From positions 4,479,001 to 4,543,000 of the forward strand of contig CP136010.1 in NCBI GenBank assembly GCA_030263805.2: a stretch of 64,000 nt of DNA. Direction: 5' to 3'. Positions 42,431 through 49,588 of the stretch are shown one piece after another. Below the pieces are notes generated by a model. That model searched no databases, was not told where the DNA came from, and was given only the letters and a program-made list of their open reading frames with translations. This DNA is from Pseudomonas sp. FeN3W (GTDB lineage: Bacteria > Pseudomonadota > Gammaproteobacteria > Pseudomonadales > Pseudomonadaceae). Position 1 is the stretch's first letter; each line of letters begins with the position of its first letter. Position numbers and translations under genes: made by a program.

Positions 42431-44146
42431 TCAGCGATGAGCACGCGAGTTGATGAAGGACAGGATGTCAGCAGTCGCGACTGGCTGAGGCTGCGCGTCG
42501 CGGCGGTGTTTGTATTCCAGAGTGCCGTCGGCCAGCCCGCGATCGCTGATGACAATGCGGTGCGGGATGCCGATCAGCTCCATGTCGGCGAATTTGACGC
42601 CGGGGCTGGTCTTTTTGTCACGATCGTCGAGCAGCACTTCGTAACCTGCTGCGGTGAGTTCGGCGTAGAGTCGGTCGGTAGCCTCACGAACCGCTTCATT
42701 TTCGTACTTCATCGGTACCAGGGCGATCTGGAAAGGCGCGAGCGCGTCTGGCCAGAGAATGCCGCGGTCGTCGTAGTTCTGCTCAATCGCCGCGGCAACC
42801 ACGCGGGATACGCCGATGCCGTAGCAGCCCATGATCAGAGTGGCCGGTTTGCCGTTCTCGCCCATCACCCGGCAGTTCATCGTCTCGCTGTACTTGGTGC
42901 CCAGCTGGAAGATATGGCCGACCTCGATACCGCGTTTGATTACCAGATTCCCCTGTCCGTCCGGGCTCGGATCACCGGCAACCACATTACGCAGATCGGC
43001 GATCTGCGGTAGCGGCAGGTCCCGCTCCCAGTTCAGGCCGAAGTAGTGCTTGTCGTCGACGTTGGCGCCGGCACCGAAGTCGCTCATCAGCGCGACAGAA
43101 CGGTCGATCACACAGGGAATCGTCAGGTTTAGTGGGCCCAGCGAGCCGGGACCCGCGCCAATGGCAGTACGGATTTCCGCTTCCGAGGCGAATACCAGCG
43201 GGCTGGCAACCTGCTCCAGGTTGGCGGCTTTGATCTCGTTGAGTTCGTGGTCGCCGCGTACGATGAGGGCGATCAGTTGGCCTTCTTCGACGCCATGAAC
43301 GACCAGCGTTTTTACCGTTTTCTCGATTGCGAGGCCGAACTGCTCTACGAGTTCGATGATCGTCTTGGCATTCGGTGTGTCTACCAGGCGCATTTGTTCG
43401 CTTGGTGCCGCACGATCGGTTTCGCGCGGAATGGCTTCGGCCTTCTCGATGTTGGCGGCGTAGTCGGAGGTGTCGCTGAACGCGATGTCGTCTTCGCCAG
43501 ACTCGGCCAGTACGTGGAACTCGTGCGAGCCGGTTCCGCCGATGGAGCCGGTGTCGGCTTGCACCGGGCGGAAGTCGAGCCCGAGGCGAGTGAAGACATT
43601 GCAGTACGCCTCGTGCATGCGGTCGTAGGTTTCCTGTAGCGATTCCTGGGACAGGTGGAAGGAGTAGGCGTCCTTCATCAGGAACTCGCGGCCGCGCATG
43701 AGGCCGAAGCGCGGACGGATTTCGTCGCGGAATTTGGTCTGGATCTGATAGAAGTTGATCGGCAGCTGCTTGTAGCTGTGAAGCTCGTTGCGCGCCAGGT
43801 CGGTGATGACCTCTTCGTGGGTGGGGCCGACACAGAATTCGCGATTGTGGCGGTCCTTCAGGCGCAGCAGCTCCGGGCCGTACTGCTCCCAACGGCCGGA
43901 TTCCTGCCAGAGCTCGGCTGGTTGAATGGCCGGCATCAGCACTTCCAGGGCGCCTGCCTTGTTCATTTCATCGCGGACGATGGCCTCGGCCTTTCGCAGC
44001 GCACGTAGCCCCATCGGCATCCAGGTGTAGAGACCGGACGCCAGCTTGCGAATCATTCCGGCACGCAGCATCAGTTGGTGACTGATGACCACTGCATCGG
44101 ATGGGGTTTCTTTGAGGGTCGAGAGCAGGAACTGACTGGTGCGCAT
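42431..44146 (-). CDS. proS: Prolyl-tRNA synthetase
   Basis: 571 residues from the ATG at 44146, the length of the bacterial-type enzyme. Class II motifs are present: motif 1 near GLYTWMPMGLRALRKAEAIVRDEMNKAG, motif 2 around FRDEIRPRFGLMRGREFLMKDAYSF and motif 3 GCYGIGVSRVVAAAIEQ. The insertion domain (about 220-400), which edits mischarged Ala-tRNA, is intact. An extra upstream 48-codon extension is not supported by a ribosome site. Followed immediately by the lipoprotein and transglycosylase genes. Confidence 0.95.
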   Translation of the reverse strand: MRTSQFLLSTLKETPSDAVVISHQLMLRAGMIRKLASGLYTWMPMGLRALRKAEAIVRDEMNKAGALEVLMPAIQPAELWQESGRWEQYGPELLRLKDRHNREFCVGPTHEEVITDLARNELHSYKQLPINFYQIQTKFRDEIRPRFGLMRGREFLMKDAYSFHLSQESLQETYDRMHEAYCNVFTRLGLDFRPVQADTGSIGGTGSHEFHVLAESGEDDIAFSDTSDYAANIEKAEAIPRETDRAAPSEQMRLVDTPNAKTIIELVEQFGLAIEKTVKTLVVHGVEEGQLIALIVRGDHELNEIKAANLEQVASPLVFASEAEIRTAIGAGPGSLGPLNLTIPCVIDRSVALMSDFGAGANVDDKHYFGLNWERDLPLPQIADLRNVVAGDPSPDGQGNLVIKRGIEVGHIFQLGTKYSETMNCRVMGENGKPATLIMGCYGIGVSRVVAAAIEQNYDDRGILWPDALAPFQIALVPMKYENEAVREATDRLYAELTAAGYEVLLDDRDKKTSPGVKFADMELIGIPHRIVISDRGLADGTLEYKHRRDAQPQPVATADILSFINSRAHR

Positions 44147-44258
44147 GTGGCCGTTGTGTCCTTGCAGAAGGGGCTGGAATTTGGCTCGGCATTGTACGGC
44201 GCGCGCATTGCGGCGTACAGGACGGGGCGCGCCGCGCTTGGTGTGCCGCGAAACGAAA

Positions 44259-44280
44259 GAGCCCGGCTTTCGCCGGGCTC
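44259..44280 (-). terminator. Terminator after the porin gene
   Basis: Perfect 9-bp stem GAGCCCGGC / GCCGGGCTC with loop of four, 31 bases past the porin stop and followed by TTTCGTTTC on the minus strand. On the plus strand a CGTTTT tail follows, so it may work in both directions. Confidence 0.7.
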
Positions 44281-44311
44281 CGTTTTGCATCGAATGGTCC
44301 GAGCGCCTGGG

Positions 44312-45480
44312 TTACAGGATGCTCAGCGGGTATTCGATGAATGCGCGGATCTCGTTCAGATCCGGGCTGTAGTAGTCACGCATGTCACTGTTGGAGCGGT
44401 AGATCGAGTTACGCAGTTTCAGCGACAGATCTTTCGCCGGGCCGCTCTGTACGACGTATTGAACCTGGTTGAAGAACTCGCGCTCTTTACCTTCGCCAGT
44501 GCCGGTGTCTACGTTGTCGCCGTAGACATAAGCGGTTTTCCAGAACAGACCAGGAACACCGTAGCCGCCGAAGTCCAGCTCGTAGCTGGCCTGCCAGGAA
44601 CGTTCGTCCTTGGAATTGAAGTCGGAGTAGTAGGAGTTGGCTACCCAGATGGAGCTGCCGCCGTCGCCGATGTCATAGCGATAGTCACCGTCACCGGTAA
44701 CGCGCTGGTGGGCGAGGATAAAGGCGTGCGCGCCAGTCGAGTACTTGGCTGAGAGACTCCAGATGGTGGTGTCTTCGGTTTCGCCAAATGTTTCTTTGTC
44801 GTACTTGTTGTCGTAGATGTTGAAGTCGAACGCGAGCGACTGATCGCCGCCGAACGGCATAACGTAATTGACGTTAGCGTACTTCTTCTTGGCAACGTCT
44901 TCGTTGTCTGCGTAGTAGAGCGAGGCGCTCAGGTTGTCGGTGAATGCGTAGGTACCGCCGACAACATCGATGCTCTTCAGGCCTACGTCATCGCGGCTGG
45001 AAGAGGGCATGGAGCTATCTGCGGTGAAGCGGCCAGCATTCAACTCGAGGCCTTCGATTTCGTTGCTGGTGATCAAGGTGCCAGTAAACGACTCGGGTAG
45101 CAGGCGGGAATCGTCATAGGCCAGTACCGGCATCATCGGCATCTGGTTGCCGTACTTGATCACGGTGTTGGAGAACTGAGCTTTGATAGCCGCTCCAGCT
45201 TGCGACAGGTCACGCTCAGGCTCGTTGTTGGAGTCGCGCTCGAACATGGCGCCGTAGCTATAGCCCTTGCCACCATCGAGACGCACACCCAGCAGGCCAT
45301 AGGCATCGACGCCTACGCCGATGGTGCCTTGGGTAAAGCCGGATTCGAAGGTAGTGATGAAGCCCTGGCCCCAGCTGCGTACGTCGCCGGCGCCATCCTT
45401 GTAATCACGGTTGTAATAAGTATTGCGCAGCAACAGATCCAGGCTCGCATCTTCGACGAATCCCTTGGACTCCGACTGCT
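44312..45480 (-). pseudogene. oprD: OprD-family porin, 3' part (gene split by IS)
   Basis: Encodes mature-porin residues from Gln-Gln-Ser-Glu-Ser-Lys onward (about 389 residues): beta strands alternating through GFITTFESGFTQGTIGVGVDAYGLLG and SLAFDFNIYDNKYD to EIRAFIEYPLSIL, whose terminal Leu and strand fit an OprD barrel. It lacks start codon and signal peptide because an IS3-type element separates it from its first 24 codons (46708-46777). Joining both parts gives 413 residues in frame. Family members carry basic amino acids, and in P. aeruginosa imipenem. It follows the P. aeruginosa oprD order next to proS and slyX. Confidence 0.92.
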
Positions 45481-45483
45481 GGC
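45481..45483. repeat. IS target duplication, left copy
   Basis: GGC directly next to the left end of the insertion sequence. The matching copy is at 46705-46707. Deleting one copy together with the element restores the porin frame exactly. Confidence 0.85.
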
Positions 45484-45488
45484 GGGTT

Positions 45489-46349
45489 CTACCCCATTTC
45501 CACGGACGGTTTGAAAAGGGCTGAAAACTTCAGATCTTGCCGGGCGACTCTACGACGCATTCGTGGGTTATGAAACCGCTCGATGTAGTCGAATAAATCC
45601 GCCCGTGCTTCATCACGAGTTCGATACGACTGATGGGCAACGCGCTCCCGTTTGAGCTGACCGAAGAAGCCTTCGCAGGCAGCGTTGTCGCCGCAATGCC
45701 CGACTGCACTCATGCTGCAGACCAGCGTGTTGCGATTCAGAAAGCGCTGGTAGTCAGCACTGGTGAATTGGCTGCCGCGATCCGAATGCAGGATCACTGA
45801 CCAGTCACCCTGGCGCTGCCAGATCGCCATCTCCACCGCTCGAATCACCATCTGCCGATCCTGACGGTGATGCATCGACCAACCGATCACCAGCTTGCTG
45901 TACAAGTCGAGCACCACGCATAGGAAGAGTTTGCCTTCCAGTGTGGCTATTTCCGTGATGTCCGTGACCCACTTGCGCTCCGGTTCCTGCGCAGTGAAAT
46001 CGCGCTCCAGCAGGTTTTTCACGCCTGCTGGACGCCCGCTGGCGACTCTTCCAAAGCCACGCCTCTTGCGGCGTGGCCAACCTTGAATTCGCTCAGCCGC
46101 CATCAGGCGAGCAACGCGGTTCAGGCTGACGGTTTCGCCCTCGTCGAGCAGATCCTCGTGCATCCGGGGCGCTCCGATCACACCACGGCTGTCCTCGTGA
46201 ATCTCCCGAATGCGCCTTACCAGGCGTGCATTCTCTTGAGTTCGCGGGCTTGGATCACGATCCTGCCAGGCGTAATAGCCACTGGCAGAAACCTTCAGGC
46301 AACGGCACATCAGACGTACCGGGTACTCGTTGCGGCAGCGCTGGATCAC
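45489..46349 (-). CDS. IS3-family transposase OrfB (DDE catalytic part)
   Basis: The catalytic rve-type integrase core. The acidic triad is visible: Asp in KWVTDITEIATLEGK, Asp in ILHSDRGSQFTSADYQ and Glu in NAACEGFFGQLKRERV. The HTH_21-like start is CRCLKVSASGYYAWQDR. A GTG at 46349 overlaps the orfA stop (GTGA), but the natural product is expected to be an OrfAB fusion made by -1 slippage at 46397-46403, which joins orfA to KRRGSVLCQGIIERYTVIQRC and onward. The stop codon is inside the terminal inverted repeat. Confidence 0.92.
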   Translation of the reverse strand: MIQRCRNEYPVRLMCRCLKVSASGYYAWQDRDPSPRTQENARLVRRIREIHEDSRGVIGAPRMHEDLLDEGETVSLNRVARLMAAERIQGWPRRKRRGFGRVASGRPAGVKNLLERDFTAQEPERKWVTDITEIATLEGKLFLCVVLDLYSKLVIGWSMHHRQDRQMVIRAVEMAIWQRQGDWSVILHSDRGSQFTSADYQRFLNRNTLVCSMSAVGHCGDNAACEGFFGQLKRERVAHQSYRTRDEARADLFDYIERFHNPRMRRRVARQDLKFSALFKPSVEMG

Positions 46350-46642
46350 CGTGTACCGCTCGATGATTCCCTGGCAAAGTACGCTGCCGCGTCTCTTAAA
46401 AAATCACGTTCCTTGGTCACCCGGGCCAACTCACGCTTGAGGCGGGCCAGCTCCTCATCTCGCGGACTACCGGTTCCGGGAAAGGCCTTTTCTGTGCCTG
46501 GTTGTGCTTCTCGAACCCAGCGTGTGAGCAGGTTCGGAGCTACACCAATCTCCAGGGCCACTTGTCGACAGCTCGCCCCTGAACGACGAACCAACTCGAT
46601 GGCTTCCCGCTTGAATTCAGGACTGTATTTCTTGCGCTTCAT
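46346..46642 (-). CDS. IS3-family transposase OrfA (DNA-binding part)
   Basis: 98 residues from the ATG at 46642 with AAGGAG five bases upstream. An N-terminal helix-turn-helix (KYSPEFKREAIELVRRSGASCRQVALEIGVAPNLLTRWV) recognises the IS ends. The following LARLKRELARVTKERDFLRDA is a leucine-zipper-like coiled coil used for oligomerisation. The transcript has the slip site near the end. Overlaps orfB. Confidence 0.92.
   Translation of the reverse strand: MKRKKYSPEFKREAIELVRRSGASCRQVALEIGVAPNLLTRWVREAQPGTEKAFPGTGSPRDEELARLKRELARVTKERDFLRDAAAYFARESSSGTR
46397..46403 (-). promoter_or_regulatory. Programmed -1 frameshift heptamer in the IS
   Basis: On the coding strand T-TTT-TTA sits in the orfA frame as X-XXY-YYZ. 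A Shine-Dalgarno-like AAGGA lies six bases upstream. Slipping back one base continues directly into the orfB frame, with no stop between. Confidence 0.75.
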
Positions 46643-46704
46643 GAACACTCCTTCAGCTCGGTATGAGCTTACTCGAAAGTGTCCGTGCTAACGGGGTAGA
46701 ACCC

Positions 46705-46707
46705 GGC
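46705..46707. repeat. IS target duplication, right copy
   Basis: GGC adjacent to the right end of the element, identical to 45481-45483. Confidence 0.85.
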
Positions 46708-46777
46708 TGGCCAACGCCATCTGGGAGGTGCCCGCCGATACGGCCAGGGCGATTACGCTCCACTTCATCACTTTCAT
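46708..46777 (-). pseudogene. oprD: OprD-family porin, 5' part (signal peptide)
   Basis: Start codon ATG at 46777 with AAGGAG upstream; encodes MKVMKWSVIALAVSAGTSQM and Ala-Leu-Ala-Ser, a signal peptide nearly identical to that of P. aeruginosa OprD as I remember it (MKVMKWSAIALAVSAG). Because of the insertion the frame then reads into the IS end and stops after five further codons (stop 46688-46690), so only a 29-residue product could be made. The rest of the gene is at 44312-45480. Confidence 0.92.
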
Positions 46778-47209
46778 TGTGATTGCTCCTTTGGTTTAAA
46801 AACGGTGCTTACCTTGCCGCGGATGGGCGGAAAGGGTGCAACTTCTTAGTCCCGCATCAGGCTTTAGCCAATTTTGGCCGCTCTCGCGAAAAGCCATCCA
46901 GAGAATGTACTGTTTAGCCCTAGTGCAATGCTAGAGCAAGCTGTGTGACGCTGACTGCGGTGTTTTGAAGCTGCCCTAGCTTTCGCGTAGATCATCTAGC
47001 AAGAATCGTACTCAAAGTTCGTGGCTGAGCTGATCGGGCTTTTGCGGAGGAAATATTGGGGTCGCATTGCACTGAAAGGCAGCGCGTTTTCCCGGGATGG
47101 GCACCAAACTTGTGCGTGGTTGCCAGGTTGTCGTCTCGGATGTCTCAGGTATTCTTTTTACCTATTCCTATGGCGTATTTACGCGGCCTTGCTTCGCGAG
47201 AGGAGTCTT
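46778..47209. other. Porin leader / HIT gene divergent region
   Basis: 432 bp without a convincing gene. It must hold the promoter and leader of the disrupted porin gene and of the HIT gene. An open stretch that continues the HIT frame upstream to 47021 lacks ribosome-site support. No specific operator was recognised. Confidence 0.6.
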
Positions 47210-47632
47210 ATGTTTGTACTTGATTCACGTCTGGAGCAGGACACATTGCTGCTTGGTGACTTTCCGCTCTGTCGATTGCTGTTGATGAACGACTCGCAGT
47301 ACCCCTGGTTCATCCTGGTGCCGCGTCGAGAAGAGCTCAGTGAGTTGTTTCAGCTGGACGCGGCTGATCAGCTGGCGCTGTGGAAGGAGACCACTGCGCT
47401 GGCCGAGACCGTCAAGGACACCTTTGGCGCCGACAAAATGAATGTCGCCACGCTCGGCAACGTCGTCGGGCAGCTGCATATGCATGTCATTGCGCGGCGA
47501 CGGGATGATGCCGCTTGGCCTGCGCCGGTGTGGGGCAGGCATCCGGCGAAGCCTTACAGTGATGAGCAGGTGGCTGCTATCAGAAACAAGCTGAAGTTGG
47601 TCCTGACCGATCACTTTCGTTTCGGAGAATGA
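47210..47632 (+). CDS. HIT-domain protein
   Basis: 140 residues from the ATG at 47210, with AGGAG upstream. The histidine-triad region is VGQLHMHVIARRRDD: the H-x-H part is clear, but the outer residue is Gln where many family members have His. WPAPVWGRHPAKPY closes the domain. HIT proteins hydrolyse or transfer nucleotidyl groups, for example adenosine phosphoramidate. Followed after three bases by slyX, so co-translated. Confidence 0.87.
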   Translation: MFVLDSRLEQDTLLLGDFPLCRLLLMNDSQYPWFILVPRREELSELFQLDAADQLALWKETTALAETVKDTFGADKMNVATLGNVVGQLHMHVIARRRDDAAWPAPVWGRHPAKPYSDEQVAAIRNKLKLVLTDHFRFGE

Positions 47633-47635
47633 CCT

Positions 47636-47842
47636 GTGGACCTTGAGGCGAGGGTGATGGATCTGGAAACGCGTCTGGCGTTTCAGGACGATACGATTCA
47701 GGCGCTGAACGACGTGCTCTTCGAGCAACAGCGGACCATGGAGCGTCTGCAGCTTCAGTTGCGTGCACTGGCGAAACGTCAGGAGGAAATGCAGGTTCCA
47801 ATGGACGCTGGCGAGGACGAGGCGCCGCCACCGCATTATTGA
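47636..47842 (+). CDS. slyX: SlyX-family protein
   Basis: 68 residues from a GTG at 47636. Almost all coiled coil (MDLEARVMDLETRLAFQDDTIQALNDVLFEQQRTMERLQ), ending with acidic residues and Pro-Pro-Pro-His-Tyr. Length, heptad pattern and the PPHY end match SlyX. Function unknown, though widely conserved in gamma-proteobacteria. Position after the HIT gene matches P. aeruginosa. Confidence 0.87.
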   Translation: MDLEARVMDLETRLAFQDDTIQALNDVLFEQQRTMERLQLQLRALAKRQEEMQVPMDAGEDEAPPPHY

Positions 47843-47898
47843 ATCGTGGAAACGGGGCGAAGTGGTCGACTTCGTCCCGTGGCAGCTTCTCGGTCGGT

Positions 47899-48498
47899 CT
47901 ACTCGACCGGGACAACGTCTTCGGCCTGCAGTCCCTTGTCCCGCATCATGATGGTGAACTCCACGCGCTGGCCCTCGACCAGGATGCGGTGTCCTTCGCC
48001 GCGGATGGCGCGAAAGTGGACGAACACGTCATCTCCGCTGTCCCTGGAAATGAATCCGAACCCCTTGGATGTATTGAACCATTTCACGGTGCCGGCCTCG
48101 CGCCCTGCTGCGGACGGCGCGCGGGTGTTCGTGCGAGCCGGTTTCACCTGCTTGCTCAGGCCACGGGGCGTGGCGAGGTGCAGCAGTACGGCCACAAGAG
48201 CGAGCAGTAGGCTGGCGAGTGTGGCGGGCTGGCCGGCGATCTGCGGCACAGCTACGAGTACGATGACGGCCTGTAGCGCGATAGACAGGAGCAGTAGTGC
48301 TGATGCGGCGATGACGACTGGCCGGGTGCGGCTGTCGATCAACTGGGCGGACGGGGCGAATTGAGCGTTCAGCAGGCCGAGCATCAGCAGGCACAGGGCA
48401 TCGGGCTGCAGCAGTAATGGCATCGCGCCGCGCAGGCTTGGAACGAAGGACAACAGCAGGGCAATGACGCCCGCCAGAACATGGACGATCTTTAACAT
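47899..48498 (-). CDS. Membrane-anchored cold-shock domain protein
   Basis: 199 residues from the ATG at 48498 (a GTG at 48513 is possible; neither has a strong ribosome site). Three or four hydrophobic helices fill the first 115 residues, then a linker leads to a C-terminal cold-shock domain with TVKWFNTSKGFGFISRDSGDDVFVHFRAIRG, including RNP1 (KGFGFISR) and RNP2 (VFVHF). The domain is expected to bind single-stranded RNA or DNA, here at the inner face of the membrane. Syntenic with a cold-shock gene in P. aeruginosa. Confidence 0.85.
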   Translation of the reverse strand: MLKIVHVLAGVIALLLSFVPSLRGAMPLLLQPDALCLLMLGLLNAQFAPSAQLIDSRTRPVVIAASALLLLSIALQAVIVLVAVPQIAGQPATLASLLLALVAVLLHLATPRGLSKQVKPARTNTRAPSAAGREAGTVKWFNTSKGFGFISRDSGDDVFVHFRAIRGEGHRILVEGQRVEFTIMMRDKGLQAEDVVPVE

Positions 48499-48769
48499 TC
48501 TTGTATGGCTCACGGTTGATAACGCGACAGAAGAAGCCGCAGGCCTGGAGCTCGTGGAAAACGTTCGTCGGTCAGGGGCTGAACACTGTTCGAGAAACCG
48601 CGCGGGTCCGGGCTGCAGCGCGGCGTATTTAACAGGAAAGGAGGAGGGGGCTCAAATGAGCGTGCTTCGCTGTTGTGGCTTGGGGGTGGAGAATGCCTGG
48701 CATCGCGCTGTTTTGCTGCAGATGTTGCGGTCTGGGCGGAACGCCTAACGGCACTCCGCCCAGCCGAGC

Positions 48770-49240
48770 TTAGGCCGAAAGCAGGCTGCGCAGCATCCAC
48801 GCCGTTTTTTCATGGCTCTGCATGCGCTGAGTCAGAAGGTCGGCGGTCGGCTCGTCGTTGACCTTGTCCAGCAGCGGGAAGATGCCGCGAGCGGTTCGTA
48901 CAACCGCTTCCTGGCCTTCGACCAGCAGCTTGATCATCTCCTCGGCAGAAGGGACGCCCTCCTCTTCCTTGATCGAGCTCAGGCGAGCGTATGCCGCGTA
49001 GGTGCCTGGAGCCGGGAAACCCAGCGTGCGGATGCGTTCGGCAATGTCGTCCACGGCGATGGCGAGTTCGGTGTACTGGGTTTCGAACATGGTGTGCAGC
49101 GTGTTGAACATCGGCCCTGTAACGTTCCAGTGGAAGTTGTGGGTCTTCAGATACAGGGTGTAGGTGTCGGCGAGCAGGCGCGATAGGCCCTCGGCGATGG
49201 CTGCCCGGTCCTGTTCGGCGATGCCAATGTTGATTTCCAT
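48770..49240 (-). CDS. Dps/ferritin-like DNA-protection protein
   Basis: 156 residues, the size of a Dps subunit. Conserved ferroxidase region: TYTLYLKTHNFHWNVTGPMFNTLHTMFETQYTELAIAVDDIAERIRTLG, carrying the His, Asp and Glu of the intersubunit iron site. Dps forms a 12-mer that oxidises iron with peroxide and may coat DNA. No Lys-rich DNA-binding tail is seen at the N-terminus (MEINIGIAEQDR), so DNA coating is uncertain. Confidence 0.9.
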   Translation of the reverse strand: MEINIGIAEQDRAAIAEGLSRLLADTYTLYLKTHNFHWNVTGPMFNTLHTMFETQYTELAIAVDDIAERIRTLGFPAPGTYAAYARLSSIKEEEGVPSAEEMIKLLVEGQEAVVRTARGIFPLLDKVNDEPTADLLTQRMQSHEKTAWMLRSLLSA

Positions 49241-49588
49241 GTTTTTCTCCTAGTGGGATGGTTCAGCCGTTAGTTATGCCAGAAAAATGCGTGGCGTTGT
49301 GAAGCGATACGTTTCTGGCCGAATGCTCATCCTTGGAAGGCTCTGATCGATTCAGGGTTCCATCACCGGCTCGATTTCGAGTTGGCGAGGGCAACGGCTG
49401 CGCCGCGGTGATTATGTCGATATAATCCCGCGCTTGTGCCTGGCGGTCCCAGCGCGTGCTGCGGCGCCCGGCGTCATATGCGGTATCGCGTACGGTACAT
49501 GCCGCTTGCGCAGAGCAGCCACGGTCCTGTCAGTCTGTCGCGGCTCTGGCGCCCCATCGAATTCAAGATACGAGAAGCGAACTTCACC
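49241..49588. other. Divergent region between dps-like gene and aspS
   Basis: 348 bp without a gene. A perfect TATAAT at 49421-49426, followed by a GC-rich CCCGCGC discriminator, is the best candidate promoter for aspS, giving a leader of about 155 bp; the -35 match is poor. An open extension of the aspS frame from 49436 lacks ribosome-site support. Confidence 0.55.
49421..49426 (+). promoter_or_regulatory. Candidate aspS -10 element
   Basis: TATAAT in GATATAATCCCGCG. GC-rich bases directly after it are of the kind seen at stringently controlled promoters. No good -35 hexamer at the expected distance. Confidence 0.45.

Larger units (their letters stand above)
45484..46704 (-). mobile_element. 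IS3-family insertion sequence, complete (1221 bp)
   Basis: Bounded by imperfect inverted repeats: the outer 24 bases match at 21 positions, with GGGTTCTACCCC identical at both ends and a shared CACGGAC block. The pattern resembles the IS3 group ends (TACCC...GGACAC). It is flanked by a 3-bp GGC direct repeat. It carries overlapping orfA and orfB, both intact, with a translational slippage heptamer. It is inserted in the same direction as the porin gene, in its signal-peptide/mature junction. The element looks intact and recently arrived. The exact IS name cannot be given without ISfinder. Confidence 0.92.
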
